From Laccaria trichodermophora (taxonomy: Eukaryota > Basidiomycota > Agaricomycetes > Agaricales > Hydnangiaceae): 64,000 nucleotides of DNA. A program made the translations under genes and the position numbers. The DNA lies in assembly GCA_018417955.1 (NCBI GenBank), contig JACTVC010000002.1, positions 1,302,001 through 1,366,000 on the forward strand. Direction: 5' to 3'. The notes below the pieces were generated by a model. The model saw only the letters and a program-made list of their open reading frames with translations, had not been told where the DNA came from and made no database searches. Shown one piece after another: positions 21,982-36,500 of the stretch (position 1 is the stretch's first letter; the number at the start of each line of letters is the position of its first letter).

Positions 21982-24900
21982 ATGGAAGAGCCCACTCGAG
22001 CCCAAGTCTTGCACCCTCGAACGCCTATCAGACCAGTGCGTCGTCCCCCGTTGAAAAATGACAAGACCGCCCTTTATACTTTCTTCTAGGTCAGGTCAAG
22101 TAAAATGTCGCAAAAATTTTCCCAGTTCAAGGGCATCTTTCGCATTCCCACCCGCAAGCCGACTGATGATAGGGAAGCCGACAATCATCCTTATGCCAAG
22201 CAAAGTCGCTCGTCGAGGGATCCTGGCGTCAAACCTTACATGTCGCAGCCTATTCTTGGTTTAGCAGGTAACAACTACCACCAACCCGACCACGATGGGG
22301 AAACCTCCTCTGAACAATCCGTGTCGCCCTCTCGACCAACTTCCCAAGTGGACCTTCCGAGAAAGACACCTCCCGATACCCAAAAGGCGAACAGCCACAC
22401 ATTGTCCGCTGGCCTTGCCCCTGCTGCGCATGCGGGGTTATCGATAGGCAGTCGCACCAACGTAGACGCTTTGCCTGCCATTCCCAATCCGCGGCCCTTT
22501 CACACACCATTGCCGCTTGATACATCATCAAAGGCCCTCCCACCGACGCCGCTTGCGACGACGAAGCGGCCGAGGACTCCAGGAAGGACGGGTTCGGGCG
22601 AGACTTCTGGCGGGATGCGTGGCCTTGTTCGAACACTTTCTAGGACACCATCCATGTTTCGATTGAGGGACAATACGTCCACGCCTTCTGAGCCACCACC
22701 ACCTGTTCCTCCACTTCAACGACGTCCATCGCATCCATCTCCTGCGCAATTATCACCTAATTTATCGATGTCCCATAGTCCAACTAGCCCAACGTCTTCC
22801 ACTTCGCTGTTTCCCCCACCAGTATCCATTCCTATACAAGCATCGAGCGATATTGCTCCCTCCAACACACTGTCTAGTCGCCCAAAAGCCGTCACAGCTA
22901 ATTCGACTCCTGCGATCACTGCTACCCCACCCGTTCTAGATACCGTTATTCGCCCCACTCTGAGCAATTCAGAAGCAGCGCCACAACGACCTAAACTTAC
23001 CCTCCCACCGCCAAACCACAGATTTAGTGTGACACTTACAGGCGGAAGCATGGCGCGTCTGTCTCCCAGTGTCATCTTACGGCCTCCGCCCCTTCCTATT
23101 CTTCATCTTCCGCAACTGCCTACAGCGAGTACGGCTTCACCGACGGTCACAGAGAGACGGTCTCGCCTGGGACTGAAAAACATGCCGGCTTTGCCTCTGC
23201 AGGGTACAAGTCGGGGTACTGGTGGCCAAGAAGAGAATGATGATGGGGACGAAGACGACGAGGACGATGATGACGATGAGGTAGAGGATGATATGGGCGA
23301 AGGCTCCAGCGGGCATAGAGGCGACGACGAGGAACCCTTTCATCGTCCAAGCATCAGCAGCGAAACAAGTAGTATAAGCTTGGATAGAACTCCATCACGA
23401 TCTTCATCATACAAGACTGCTCAGGCAGATCCCTCGCCAATCGAAGATGTGTTTCCACCAGGGACGCGACCCTCTCAGCACGCGCCTTCTTTGCCACTCC
23501 TGGAAACATCACCTATCGACCTGTCTTTTTTCAACCCTTCACAAACATTGACCGACATCAAGGGCAAAGCAGCTCTTCCCTCAGCATTACCGTCGATCCT
23601 TACTCAAATAGAGCGGCCGAATGATAATGACTATTTCAACTCGAGGATTCCGGATGCTGATGAGAGAGCAGTGGATCGTACACCTTATCCACAGAACATT
23701 TCACCTGTCCAAACACCACGGCCGACCGACCGTTTTCGTCATTCCGTCCTCCCCCCTCCCCGACTGGAGCGTCTTTCGTCAATACACGCTGGCCCTAGCT
23801 TGCGTCCTGGTATGAATAAGCGAGCTTCTCGCAGCTTGATTGATATTCATGCTATGGCGAAGAAGGAGATGGTGGAGATGATCGTCAGGGAGGAGGAGGA
23901 TATACAGGAGAAGACGAGGAGAAGGCAATCTCGGCTTGGAGGAAATGCCGTTTCGATTGTGGTGGCAGACACAGATGCGAACCGACACGTCTCATTTCCT
24001 CCAGATTCGTTCGATGCTGCAGGAGAGAAAAAGAAGAATCGAATGAGCGTTGCTCCTCCTTACGATCCCTCTTCACATCCCCTTCGCAAGCGCCGGTCGA
24101 TGCCCACTTTCAGCGAGGCTACCGAACCTCCGCCTTACCCTGACTTTGCGCCACGTGGACTAGGACGTCCAGAGTTTAAAATCCAACCCAGGGAGGACGA
24201 AGGGAAGGAGAAACTCCCTGCTTATAGTAATACGGTCTATCTTAAAGCGATCATGCCTAGAAAGGTGGAATTCAGTACACCTGGCGTGCAAGCAAAGGAC
24301 AGAAAGTGGCGGAGGGTCCTGTGTGTGTTGGAGGGCACTGCGTTTAAGGTATACAAATGTCCTGCTAGTACGGCAGGGGTGTCTGCGATTGGAGGTTGGT
24401 GGGAGAGTAAAGTTGGTGTTGGGAGTGTAACTGTCGATGATGACCCTGTTACAACTGCCAATGCTGGAAGCTCCAGTGTGGCTGTTAATAACGTTGCTGT
24501 GCAGAGAGACAAAGGGGAAGTGGAAAGGAGACCTGGAGGTATTGGATCAATGGAACTGCAAATTCCATCACCGCGAGGATCTCAACAAGGCAGAGAGGCG
24601 GACCATGGGACTCTACCTGCTACGAGGTCGGCTCTGAGCGTTGCTGTAGGATTGCTCAAGCCTTCACGACATGGCCGCTCAAATAGTGAAGTCCCTCCGG
24701 GTCCAACGAAGCCAAAGTCTCCCCGCCCATCTTTGAATATTTCTCAGAGCGGCTCAACGACTCCAACATCCTCTTCCTCGTACAATCTGATGAGGTCGAA
24801 TTCTCCGGTACCTCCATCCTCGTCGCACGGGCATGGGGTGTCAAGCGGCGTACCCTCGCCTTCCTCTTCACAGCTTTTCTCTCGACCAAGTACGGCAATG

Positions 24901-25454
24901 TCTACTTCATCAAGGCGATCACAATATCGACCTCCTGGACATGGACCTCATCATTCAAGCCATAACAGTACGCACACCCCTTCTGTTAGAGAGAAGGGGA
25001 AAGAAAAAGAGATCGTACCGAACCCTACTGACCTGATCAGAGCATACACGATGCAGCACGCGGAGAGTGGGTTGGGGAATGATTATCTCAAGAGAAAAAA
25101 CGTTATTCGGATTCGGTTGGAGGGTGAGCAATTTTTGTTGCAGGCACAAGATGTTGCTAGCGTTATCCAGTGGATCGAGGTGTGTTTTTCTGAATCTTTT
25201 GTTGTACATGTGGCTGAGATGGTCAAAGGCCCTTCAATCTTCAACTAATATTTCTCTTGATTTGGATGAACGGCCAATGCCTAGAGGCCCGTTCTTTCCA
25301 AGGTGTGTTGAGCTCTTTTCTATCCAACAATTAGTGCTAATTAGATTGCAGACGTAGACGGCGTCGACGTCCTGCTATTCCAACGGACACGGTGGGTGTT
25401 GCAACGCCGCTCTCTGCGACGGCGGCGGCGCCAGCGTTGCGGAGAACATCATAA
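21982..25454 (+). CDS. Large Ser/Pro-rich protein with C-terminal split PH domain
   Basis: A 54-base exon (21982-22035, [10 protein letters not shown]...) joins in frame through intron 22036-22089 to a long exon 22090-25179. Two small exons follow (25229-25302 and 25352-25454). The alternative start is ATG 22105. The N-terminal two thirds are disordered and rich in Ser, Pro and Thr, with an acidic run of Asp and Glu near 23235-23295. A PH domain begins near 24235 with YLKAIMPRK and [18 protein letters not shown] and resumes after a Ser-rich insertion near 25030 with [32 protein letters not shown]. The last exon encodes an Arg run. A PH domain suggests membrane or phosphoinositide association; the family is fungal and its role is not known to me. 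The 160-residue or larger insertion inside the PH domain is notable. Confidence 0.85.
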
Positions 25455-25854
25455 TTCGGACACTCTGTTGTAGTTGTAGTTTTTTTTTGTATACGCCTTG
25501 TATTTTCGCAATTTTGCTGCTGAGTTCCCACGATTCTCCGAAGTTGGCCGGTTTTGGAACGTTTGGTGTTATCTGCACCGCCCAACACCAATCATCGATT
25601 CTGCCAAACCACCCTTGCTCGTCATCCCACACGTCCTTGCCGTCACTCCACTTCTCTTCCAGCAGGCTGCATCGACGAACCTCGCCCATTCTACCCACGA
25701 CTACCTCTAAAATATCCTTGGGTTTTACACCAACTTTCCAGGCGCTCTCTTTTTTTTCCACCGTTTTTCGGCAACCTCATCTGTGACATAAAGCCACTCC
25801 AAGACACACCCAGCGGGTTAGAACTCAAAGCGGAGGCAATCTTTCATTTAAGCG
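25455..25854. other. Intergenic region: promoter of the PP1 gene
   Basis: Between two plus-strand genes. Pyrimidine-rich tracts near 25590-25760 resemble fungal promoter CT-rich stretches ahead of the PP1 start. No gene is recognised. Confidence 0.45.
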
Positions 25855-27470
<1,616 letters not shown>

Positions 27471-28518
27471 ATTGTGCACAAGTTGTTGGTTGCAGCTATC
27501 CTCCACACCGACTTCCGCCTTTCTCATTTCCGGTCCTGGCTACGTTTCCTCTTCTCTCCCGCTCATTTGCTTGTTCTCGCTGTTATTCCTTATATTCATT
27601 CATTCCTGTGCGTTGCGGTTCGGTAAGATACGGTTATTGAGGGAGGACTTGGGGACCTGCAACCTTGCAAGCACGGTGTGGTGTAGCAGTATCTATTTAT
27701 GGTTGCTCGTGTAATCGAGGTCGTGGCAGCAGTACCCCGCTGTCCGGAAGAGCGGTAGCATGGGAGGAGGAAGAGTGGGAAGGAAGGAGATGGGCAAACG
27801 GCGATAGGACACCGCGGAGGACGGGAGAAAAAGACCACGCGCCTACGCCTTACATCCTATTATCAACCATCAGTTTGCGAAACACAAAATCCTTCCCTCA
27901 GCTGCCACTAAAATTACGGAAAGCAGAGACCGTTCTCCGGATGATCTCCCGTTTTCTTTTTTCCTTGTTCCAGGACCTCGGCTGGGTGTACCGACCTTGT
28001 TCTCATAATTACATCTCCCTTAGATGGCCTCCCATAATGTTACACGAGACCCCTCCGCGCGTACTTTTTCCTAGCCTTTCATCTTTCTTTGTACAGTAGT
28101 GCGATACAATAACCCTTCCTCCGTTATATCATTATTCGGTTGGTGGCTAAGTTGTCGGTATATACGTATTCCACACTTCTTTACACATCCTTCTACCTAC
28201 ATACTTCTCATCTACTCTTTCTCTTACCCATAACGAGACAATGGACTGCTTTTCTGTGTACTTATACTATACAACGAAAACGAACCTTTGAGATTCAGGC
28301 CGCGTCTCCGCCACTCAACATGTGGCCAGCGGAAGAATCCTCTGACCCGATGTTTCCGCGTTCTCTTCCTAATTCAGAAATTACGAATGGGCCGAAGCCG
28401 CATAGATGTGATATGATACTTTTCATAATTAAACCTATCCCGGTGCGATCTTTGTTACAATTGTAGTGAAAGGGTGCTCTCATGAAGACATAAATACAGC
28501 CACAACTACAGCCAGCAA
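27471..28518. other. Convergent intergenic region without recognised gene
   Basis: About 1 kb between the ends of the PP1 gene (+) and the sugar transporter (-). It should hold both 3-prime UTRs. A pyrimidine-rich stretch near 28130-28260 looks promoter-like but only a 16-codon ORF follows it on the plus strand. Confidence 0.4.
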
Positions 28519-30620
28519 TTATACCTTGGCCACCTCATCCTCATCAAGGGAGTCGCACATGTCATCCTTCTTTTGGACTTGCAGTACGGTGGGAGCGATC
28601 TGATCCTTGTCTCCATCGCCATCGAACAGGGCAGCAGTCTCTTCCAGGGTGCAGTTCTTGGTCTCCACGACATCTGAACTCGCCAGTTAGACCGCAATGA
28701 CCGATGGGCTAGCGTGTTGTAGAGGACTCACAGAACCACAAGAAAACAGCTTCAAAAGAAAGCCAGCAGATATAGACGATCTGATTGAAAGGTGATGGAA
28801 TTAGAATGGTATTATGGTCAAATGTGATAGTGTTGTCATACATAGTATTTCCAGCCGATTTTCTCAAGGGCTATAGGGTTGACATATTGGTTGAAGATGA
28901 GCGAGAGTGAAACGGCAAAGCCGAAGACGGTGAAGCCTTTAGCACGGAGACGGAATGGCAGAATCTCCACCGTGTATGAGATGATAAGTGGACTGAATGC
29001 CAGGCTGAGAGGCAAAAATGTGAACTGGTTCCCTCGATCAGAATGACACAACGTGGCTCACTCATAGGATGCATAGAACAAAAAAATAAACGCAATGACA
29101 GCGTGGGCCGCACCCCGATCTTGAGTTTTCGCAAACGTAGCAGAGCATGCAGTTTGGAGGGTGAAGAAGATGATCATGCCGCAGACGGAGACCATAAAGA
29201 GGATCCGCCGTCCAATTTTATCGACCATTGAGGCTGCCAAAAGAGCCCAGAACAAGTTCCATATTTGAAGGATACCGTTAATGAGCAACTGGATTGTTGG
29301 ATCCGTAATGCCGATAGTGTCGAAAACCTTGTTCAGATAGTATGATACAAGACCGTTGCCAGACCATTGAGAAAAGAAGGCAAGGGCGATGATGATGCGC
29401 ATGCGCTTTCTGTTTCCGGCCGTGGAGAAGAGTGACTTCCATCCAACGGCAACTGCGGGGAATATACATAAATAGAATTCCGAGTCATCTGAGACTCGAG
29501 AGAAAACTAACGTGTACGATCCAAGTCAATTGCGGCCTTAATTTCCTCAAATTCGTACTTGACGAGACAGTCGTCCCTGGCTGAAGGTTAGAAGAGCGAG
29601 ATAATTACGTCCAAGATTTGCATACTCATCGCCGTCAGCATGGTAATAGGCAAGGGTCTTAAGAGCTTGTTCATTCCTTCCTTTGCTGATCAACCACCGA
29701 GGAGACTCGGGAGCAAACCAGATTAGAAGAACCTGGGCAACAGATGGCAGGGCTTGGAGAGCAGAGGGGATACGCCACGCCAATGTGCTGTTGTCAATCT
29801 TCAACGTTCCAAAGGTTGCCCAGGCGGCACTTATGGAATAATATCAGTGACAGATTACACGGAAATAGATAAAATAGGACATACACAATAGCTCCGGAGT
29901 ACCACAGAGAGTTGTACATTGACGTCAAGGGGGCACGGTATGTGGGATATGAAATTTCAGTGATCAGCATGGGTGCGGCATTGGCGGCGAAGTTAAGCCC
30001 AAAACCAATCAGGAAGCTAGAAATAATTGAGTTGAAGACATTTTAGATATTGATAACCGGATTCACCGAGCACCGATGAACATCCAAATAGATTGAGAGG
30101 CCGTTTGTATAGCCGTTGCAATGCACATAATTACCGCACCAAAAAAGATAGCTGAACGACGTCCAAGGCCATCAGATACATATGGAGTGAACGGAAGCCC
30201 AGCCAAAATTCCGATACTCTGCACATACAAGCCGTTAGGACCACGCCCGGAAATGGTAGAGATTAAACGTTGGTGACCTGTATGGCGTTGAGGAGACCGA
30301 GTTTTCCACCAGTGGGATTATTGAAGTAATTTTTCCACTGGGGAGTAGATTGAAGACCATTCATCATACTTCCATCGTAGCCGTTGGTTGAAGAGGTGAT
30401 GAGGCTAGACAAAACATGAAAAGATACGTCTATACGGCATCAATTGACTCACAGTAAAAAGATCCAAGCGTTAAGGGTAATCAATCTAAATAGGCTAAGA
30501 GGAGAGGAATGGGCATAGATTTTAGACATACCGCCTGTTATTGTACCATTTTCTCCGAGGGTTGATGAGATGACCATATTTGGCGGTTACACCAGTGGTT
30601 TCGATAGCACCCCCACCCAT
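28519..30620 (-). CDS. MFS sugar transporter (SP family, lactose-permease/hexose-like)
   Basis: Start MGGGAIETTG at 30618-30620 and stop TAA at 28519-28521, with about ten introns of roughly 50 nt. Twelve membrane helices are expected. Sugar porter signatures are visible: GYDGSMMNGLQ in helix 1, a GLGRRSAIFFG loop motif, RFLIGFG, PESPRWLISKGR at the central loop, FFSQWSGNGLVSYYLNKVF in helix 7, DKIGRRILF, and EILPFRLRAKGF. The C-terminal tail is hydrophilic and acidic (DSLDEDEVAKV). The QWSGNG motif favours lactose-permease-like or broad hexose transporters at the plasma membrane; the substrate is not determined. The neighbour on the right is divergent (the SRPK-like kinase), with about 0.9 kb between. 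Confidence 0.93.
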
Positions 30621-31537
30621 TGTCAATCTTCAAGTGTATGACCGAGTGCAAGGAGGGTGGCGTGTAGACTGATGAGAAGTTGCAGAAGCGAGCATGGTTC
30701 TTTATAGCATTGCAGCAGGAAATGGTGTCAAGCAACGGTAGGAGGCGACCCTAGATGCAGATTTTCCAGAGGTACACTCTGTTTCGTCGCCCGACGGAAT
30801 TTCCGAACCTGGATTTTGGCATGTGAGAGATTCTTGAACCTACACTCGGTGATACAAATGGTAGCCAGTGAGCACACAACTTGGTCGCACAGTCAGTCGG
30901 ATAGCGATGTCGGATCTTTGTGAGAAGTCTTCCGTGTCGCTTGTTGTCCAATCGGATACAGGCCTCAGACTCTCATCGTCTACCACTGTGGATGCAGCCC
31001 TTGGATTATTGGAGGACTGAAGTCTGTGCGAGATGCAGTTATTTCGGGGTTATCCTAGAGGGGATGACTACCTGAGGAGAATCGTCGGGTTTTGACGACG
31101 GTGAAAAGCGCAAATTTGAATGCACCGGAAAGTACGGTGTATCTTGATGGGGCGGATGAAAGTCATTCATCACACGTAACTAAACCTTGGACCGTGGTTG
31201 GCTGTGTGACGAACTATCTATCATCAGGTCTGTATGAAGGGCCAATGTACAATGATTGAGTTCAACTTACAGTTCCTAGTCCTAGCCTCACATCATTGGT
31301 ATACATCAAGATTTAAGGGAACCGCGCTGATGCTGATATGGAAGTTTTGAGCATGGTTAGAGATTGGTGAGTTTTATTACTTTGTTTGCTCGAAGCCTAG
31401 TTCCAACAAGATTTCAAGTACAGTCTTTAGCGGAACGGTTGAGATGAGGACACCATGTACATGAGAGCCGGAGTTATGTAACACTGGCATCAAAAGCCAC
31501 GTTATTACCATAATTAGGGTACCGCTTAGTTGTTCAC
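30621..31537. other. Divergent intergenic region
   Basis: About 0.9 kb between the sugar transporter start (-) and the kinase start (+). It should contain both promoters. Short minus-strand ORFs (for example 30751-30951) have no recognisable signature. Confidence 0.45.
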
Positions 31538-33076
31538 TTGGACCCACATGCCTACAGATTCTTTCACTTGCCCATCTCCCAAACATTTGAATCACCCAGA
31601 AAGCCAAAACATTCCTTCAATGTAATGTGGATAAGACGTGCCATACCTTTTGGACGCTCGCGGGTACCAACTATGTCGCGTCATCCAAACAGCCAGAATT
31701 ATTGCCATTCGACACCCTGATCGAGGAAGAGCGCAAGGATGATTACGACCCTCGATATTTTTCCCCATGAATCTGGGGCAGGTCTTTCGTGACACCTATC
31801 GAGTAGTCACAAAGCTAGGGTATGGCGGGAGTTCAACTGTGTGGCTAGCTAAAGATATTCGTCGTCAGTAACTTGGACGCCGCTTGTATTAAACTTGTGC
31901 AGACGACCGTGGCAATCTACACGCTATGTAGCATTGAAAATATGTACCAACAATCATGCCGACCAAACATCCGCTAGCCATGAGTTGCAAATTTCCCAAG
32001 TCATTGCAACTGCAAATCCATCGCATCCGGGTAGGCAATTCGTACGAACAATTGTTGATTCGTTTGAGGCTAAGGGACCACATGGATCACATATGTGCCT
32101 CATCTACGGGCCCATGCGGGAACCTATCTGGCTGCTTCAGCAGCGTTTCAATGATGGCCAGTATTCGTCAGATCTTCTAAAATTGACTCTCCAGTATCTC
32201 TTGTCTGGGTTAGACTATCTCCATTCCAAATGTCACATCATTCACACCGGTGGGTCTTGGTCTGTCTTCATATCTCGGCACCACATTTACGTGTAGTACA
32301 AGATATAAAGTCGGAGAATATTCTAATCAGGTTTGAGAATTCATCAGTGCTCGACGACGTTGCCAAGGGTGAAGCTGAGCAGCCATCCACCCGGAAGGTT
32401 CTCGATGATAGGATAGTATACCTTTCTAGAAACAACTTCGGACACCCCAAGTCAAGCCCCGGGAAACCAGTGATAACGGCTTTCGATACTGCAACTCGCG
32501 GAAATGTCTCGCACCCTCTCACGCACCCTATTCAGCCCAATCCATACCGTTCACCGGAAGCCACTCTGGGTGCACCTTGGACGTACAGCGCAGATATATG
32601 GAACTTGGGTGTGATGGTAAGGTTGTTTATCGTGCAACCGGTAGTACAGGACTGATGTCATCGCGTGGACAGATATGGGATCTGTTGGAAGGCAAAAAGT
32701 TGTGTGACGGGTTTGATCCTGAATACAATAAGTATACCAGCCGTGCACATCTTGCACAACTAATAGCACTCTGTGGATCTCCCCCTAGAGAGCTGCTTGA
32801 CCGAGGGAAATTGACCTCCCGATGGTTCGAATCTAATGGCAAGTTCTATTTACAGATTACACGTAGACCAATTGCTAATATCTACTGTTAGGTATGTTCA
32901 AGCGCCAGAACCTGATTCCACAAGGCATCACCCTTGAAAACTCGATTAACAACATGGAAGGCGAAGATAAGAAATTGTTTATCGAGTTCATTCGCAAAAT
33001 GCTCCAGTGGCTTCCGGAAAATAGAAGCACAGCCAAGGAGTTGCTTGCGGACCCTTGGCTTAATCATTTGAGTTGA
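31538..33076 (+). CDS. SRPK-like protein kinase with DFG replaced by AFD (possible pseudokinase)
   Basis: Exon 1 (31538-31621) joins through intron 31622-31692 to ELLPFDTLIEEER, giving the usual SRPK-like N-terminus before NLGQVF. Kinase features: glycine loop LGYGGSSTVW, VALK lysine, the SRPK-type catalytic loop HTDIKSENIL (with an intron before the Asp-Ile), SPEATLGAPWT and WNLGVMIWDLLEG. The metal-binding DFG position reads TAFDTAT (ACG GCT TTC GAT ACT near 32477-32490), so the Mg-binding aspartate is Ala and the glycine Asp. The HxD aspartate, Lys and Asn are kept. SRPK-like kinases are expanded in agarics and phosphorylate Arg/Ser-rich proteins; this member may be inactive or use altered metal binding. 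The last exon ends at 33076. Confidence 0.86.
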
Positions 33077-33583
33077 TTACTAGGGCAAGGGTCAGGAAGC
33101 ACCGTTGCTGGGCTGATAGCACGGTTTTATGTTGTCCACATCGAACGTCTAAATCACACTGTCTTTTTTGTCCACCCAATGCAGAGGATAATGCGTTTTG
33201 AGTCACCCGTTTAACAAACATGTCAGCATTCAATAGTCGCTTTTTGGCAACACGTTTAGGGCTTGATTTCTCGTAGCATAACTGGTTTCATCAACTTCAA
33301 GCAGAGCACTTGTCAGCGCCCAGCTAATCGGGGGAGATTTGAATTTCACCACCATGAAACTCCATCTTTTCAACTTTCTCCGCAGCACGGAGACTGACAA
33401 GTTGTAAAAACTGTTGTAAAGTACGTACCTGTAGGGTTGGTGAGAACCAAGCTTGATCTTTCAATTCTTTTTTTCAAACGAAACATAGGGTCGATGAAAC
33501 GGTTACCGCCACCTTCTACCAAAAAAATATGATAATTAGTAAGTACAGCTTTTGCACAGGCCAAACGAGTGCGATCATTAATG
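33077..33583. other. Convergent intergenic region
   Basis: About 0.5 kb between the ends of the kinase (+) and ATG11 (-). Holds 3-prime UTRs; no gene recognised. Confidence 0.45.
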
Positions 33584-36500
33584 TTAGCTTAAGCGTTTAA
33601 GCATATCTCGGACCGAAGTATCATTGGATGTTCGGGTATCATCAGCCAAAGCCTCGACATTGGTCGCGAGGCTTCCCCCCACCACCTCAGCTTTCTTCTT
33701 CCTGCCAAAGGAGGCGCCCCAACTGTTCGCCAGGTTCGCAAGGGTGGCAGTGGCGGTCAGAGACGGTCTCGCAGGCAAAAAAGCAGGGCCCCGAGGTGTG
33801 GACGTACTGCCTCCCGCAAGCGGAGATGTCCGGGGGACGTGATAGGATGTTGTTCGCCTTCTGTTGCTATTCCCGTTGACGATATTATTCAGACCGTCGG
33901 AAATAGACTCTTCAGGCGAGGGAGTGACAGGTGAGCGAAAAGGGTTTCCATCATTTGACGTTGGAGAGGATGCCATTGGATCTTCAGTCAACGCGGTAGT
34001 TGGGGCGGCTTTGGGTGTACCCGTCGACACACTACCTAGATTAGGAATTCGACCAACTGAAAACCGAGACGTGGAAGAGAGGCGAGATGCGCGGGAGTTC
34101 GGCCGCAGGGGCGAGTGAACGCCTGGAACATGTTGAGGCAGTGAACCGATTATTTGTGGCGGGGAAGAGGGAGCAGGAGGGGAGACAGCCGGTGATAATA
34201 ATGGGGATGGCGATGATGCTCTCAATTCAGGTGGTGGGACTTCGTCATCTGGTAGGCTTTCGGTGGGGTTTTCAGCACCGTTTTCTGCAGAGGCTTGTGC
34301 AAGCAGACGAGATAACGACGAAGGTCGAGCGGTCGGTGACGAGTTGGCCCGAGTCCGTATCGGAAATAGATGGGAGTTTGAAGGATGCGCATCTTGAACT
34401 TCAACTTCTGGTGGGGGTATTGCTTTGTTTCCTAGTCTGCCTGGTCCTGGGGAGCTTGAGGAATCTTTCTCAGATGCTGACTTTTTCCCTGAAGCCCGAC
34501 GTTTATTGCCACTCGGCTGCGTCCAGTCTTCAACTTCAAGCATGTAATACTTTACACCCTCACCAAGACCGTACGGATTACTAGTTGGATCCTAATGAAA
34601 CTTTGCTCAGTTTAAAATTTAGACTACATATCCATACAACACACCTGCTGATTAACCACCCGTTCCGTGATCGAAGTGATCCGAGCAACAATCCATTCTC
34701 TTGTCTTGAGCTGCTCAGCTAGATGACCTGTGGCTTGCAAGAAGTAATGCGGGAAGGAGACTACAAACCAATGAAAACAAATTCAGAAAGGAGGGGAAAA
34801 AAGCGGGGAAAGAACACACCATTGAACGCAGCCCAAGGTTTCGACACCGAATTTCGCGTAGGCAAAAACATCGCCAAATCTCCTTTCGCGAAATTACGAA
34901 ACGAGATCTTCCCCTTCGCCCGCTCCCTATACTCCTTACACTGTTTCTGCCACTTCCGAATCGTCGACCCCGTCTTCGCAACAGCCTCCAAGAAAACATC
35001 ATGATCCAACTCCCTCAATATCTCCAATGCAGCCGCAGGATCAGACGGATCGATAGGCGACGGCTCGTCATGCTGCCCAATCCGCAACAAGCCCGGCGAG
35101 AAAGTCGTCGATTCCGCAAGCGCATTATTGGTGTGTTTCGAAGCTGGATGAGAAGACGCGGCTTGAGCAGTTTGCAAAGCTTTTACATGCGAATTCCTGA
35201 AACAGATGGCAACGTCCAGGATTTGCGCTATCAGTCGATTACCATTCTCCATGCGTTGGTCGAAATCGGATTGTGAAGCCCGTCCTGCTTTCAAATCATC
35301 ACGGAGGATACGCTCAACATGTCGTGCCTCTCGAAGCTCATGCTCGACCCTCTGCAGCTCCTCTCGCAGTCCAACCGCATCCGCATTAGCCACCTCGATG
35401 TCAGCTTTGAGATTCTTCACCTCTCGCTCTAGACCCTCTTGGTAATTCTTGAGCTCGTGGAACTGACGTTCCAGCACGGCACGATCCCCGTCCGCTTCTG
35501 CAATATGATCCCGGATAATCCGATCATGTTCAGTAGCCTGAAGCTTCAGCAATCGATCCTTCTCCTGGCTAGTCGCCTTCAACACCTGTCGAACTTCCTC
35601 GCTCTCTGCCTGCGCAGCTTGGATTTGCAGTTCCAAGTTCTCTCCACGGGCACGCGCATCCTCCAGATTGCGCAAGTTTCTCGCTTGTTCTTCAACAAGA
35701 ACAGATATCTTGCTCTCACTCTGCGAAACGAGCTCCTTCATCTCATCGAATTCAGATTGCACCTGCTCCAACTCTTGTCTCGACCTCTGAGCAGCCTTCG
35801 ATTGCTCCGTGGCATCTGCAAGAGCTCTTGCGATGGCAATCCGCTGAGACTCAATGTCCACTTGCAACTCGCTGTTTCTCTCTTCCACAATTCGACGTGC
35901 GGTAATTTCCCCTTCCAACTGCGCACGAACTTGATGGACTTCTCTCTCCAATCTTCCCGCACGGTCTTGTTCCGTTGAAGTGGACGAGCCGACATCTTCA
36001 AGGCTCATCTTCAGCCTGCGGATCTCGGATTGCAAAGCACTACGTTCTTCCTGAAATGCAGCATCTTGTCGAGCCTTTGCTTCACGAGATATACGGAGTT
36101 CTTCGACGAGTTCGTGATATGCTTGTTCTTCAGCCTCGATCGCTGTTTTGATACCGTCAATAATGATTATAGATGATGGAGCACTAATAAACTGACTGCG
36201 TCGGCGGGATAGAGAAAGCCGTGACGCTGAAAGGAGAGAACGTTCGGCAATCCTGTCAAAGCCCGCCTCTAAACTGTCCATTTTGAGGACAAGCTTGTCA
36301 AGAGACGCTTTGCATTCCTGGACAGCTTTGAGAGCTTCAGGATCACCCGTCGACTTAGCATACCGCTCTAAATCGTCTAATATACGGATTAAGCCTGTAG
36401 AGGGAATGAGAACAATCAAATGAAGCGGCCAAAACCAGCTTACCATCAACATCTTCACGTTCAAACGAGTAAGCAGCGTCCGAGTTTCCAGATGGCGAAA

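Noticed and set aside
34715..35978. ORFs on plus and alternate minus frames across ATG11
   Set aside because: Shadows of the coiled-coil coding frame; composition is Leu/Ser/Arg-rich without motif.
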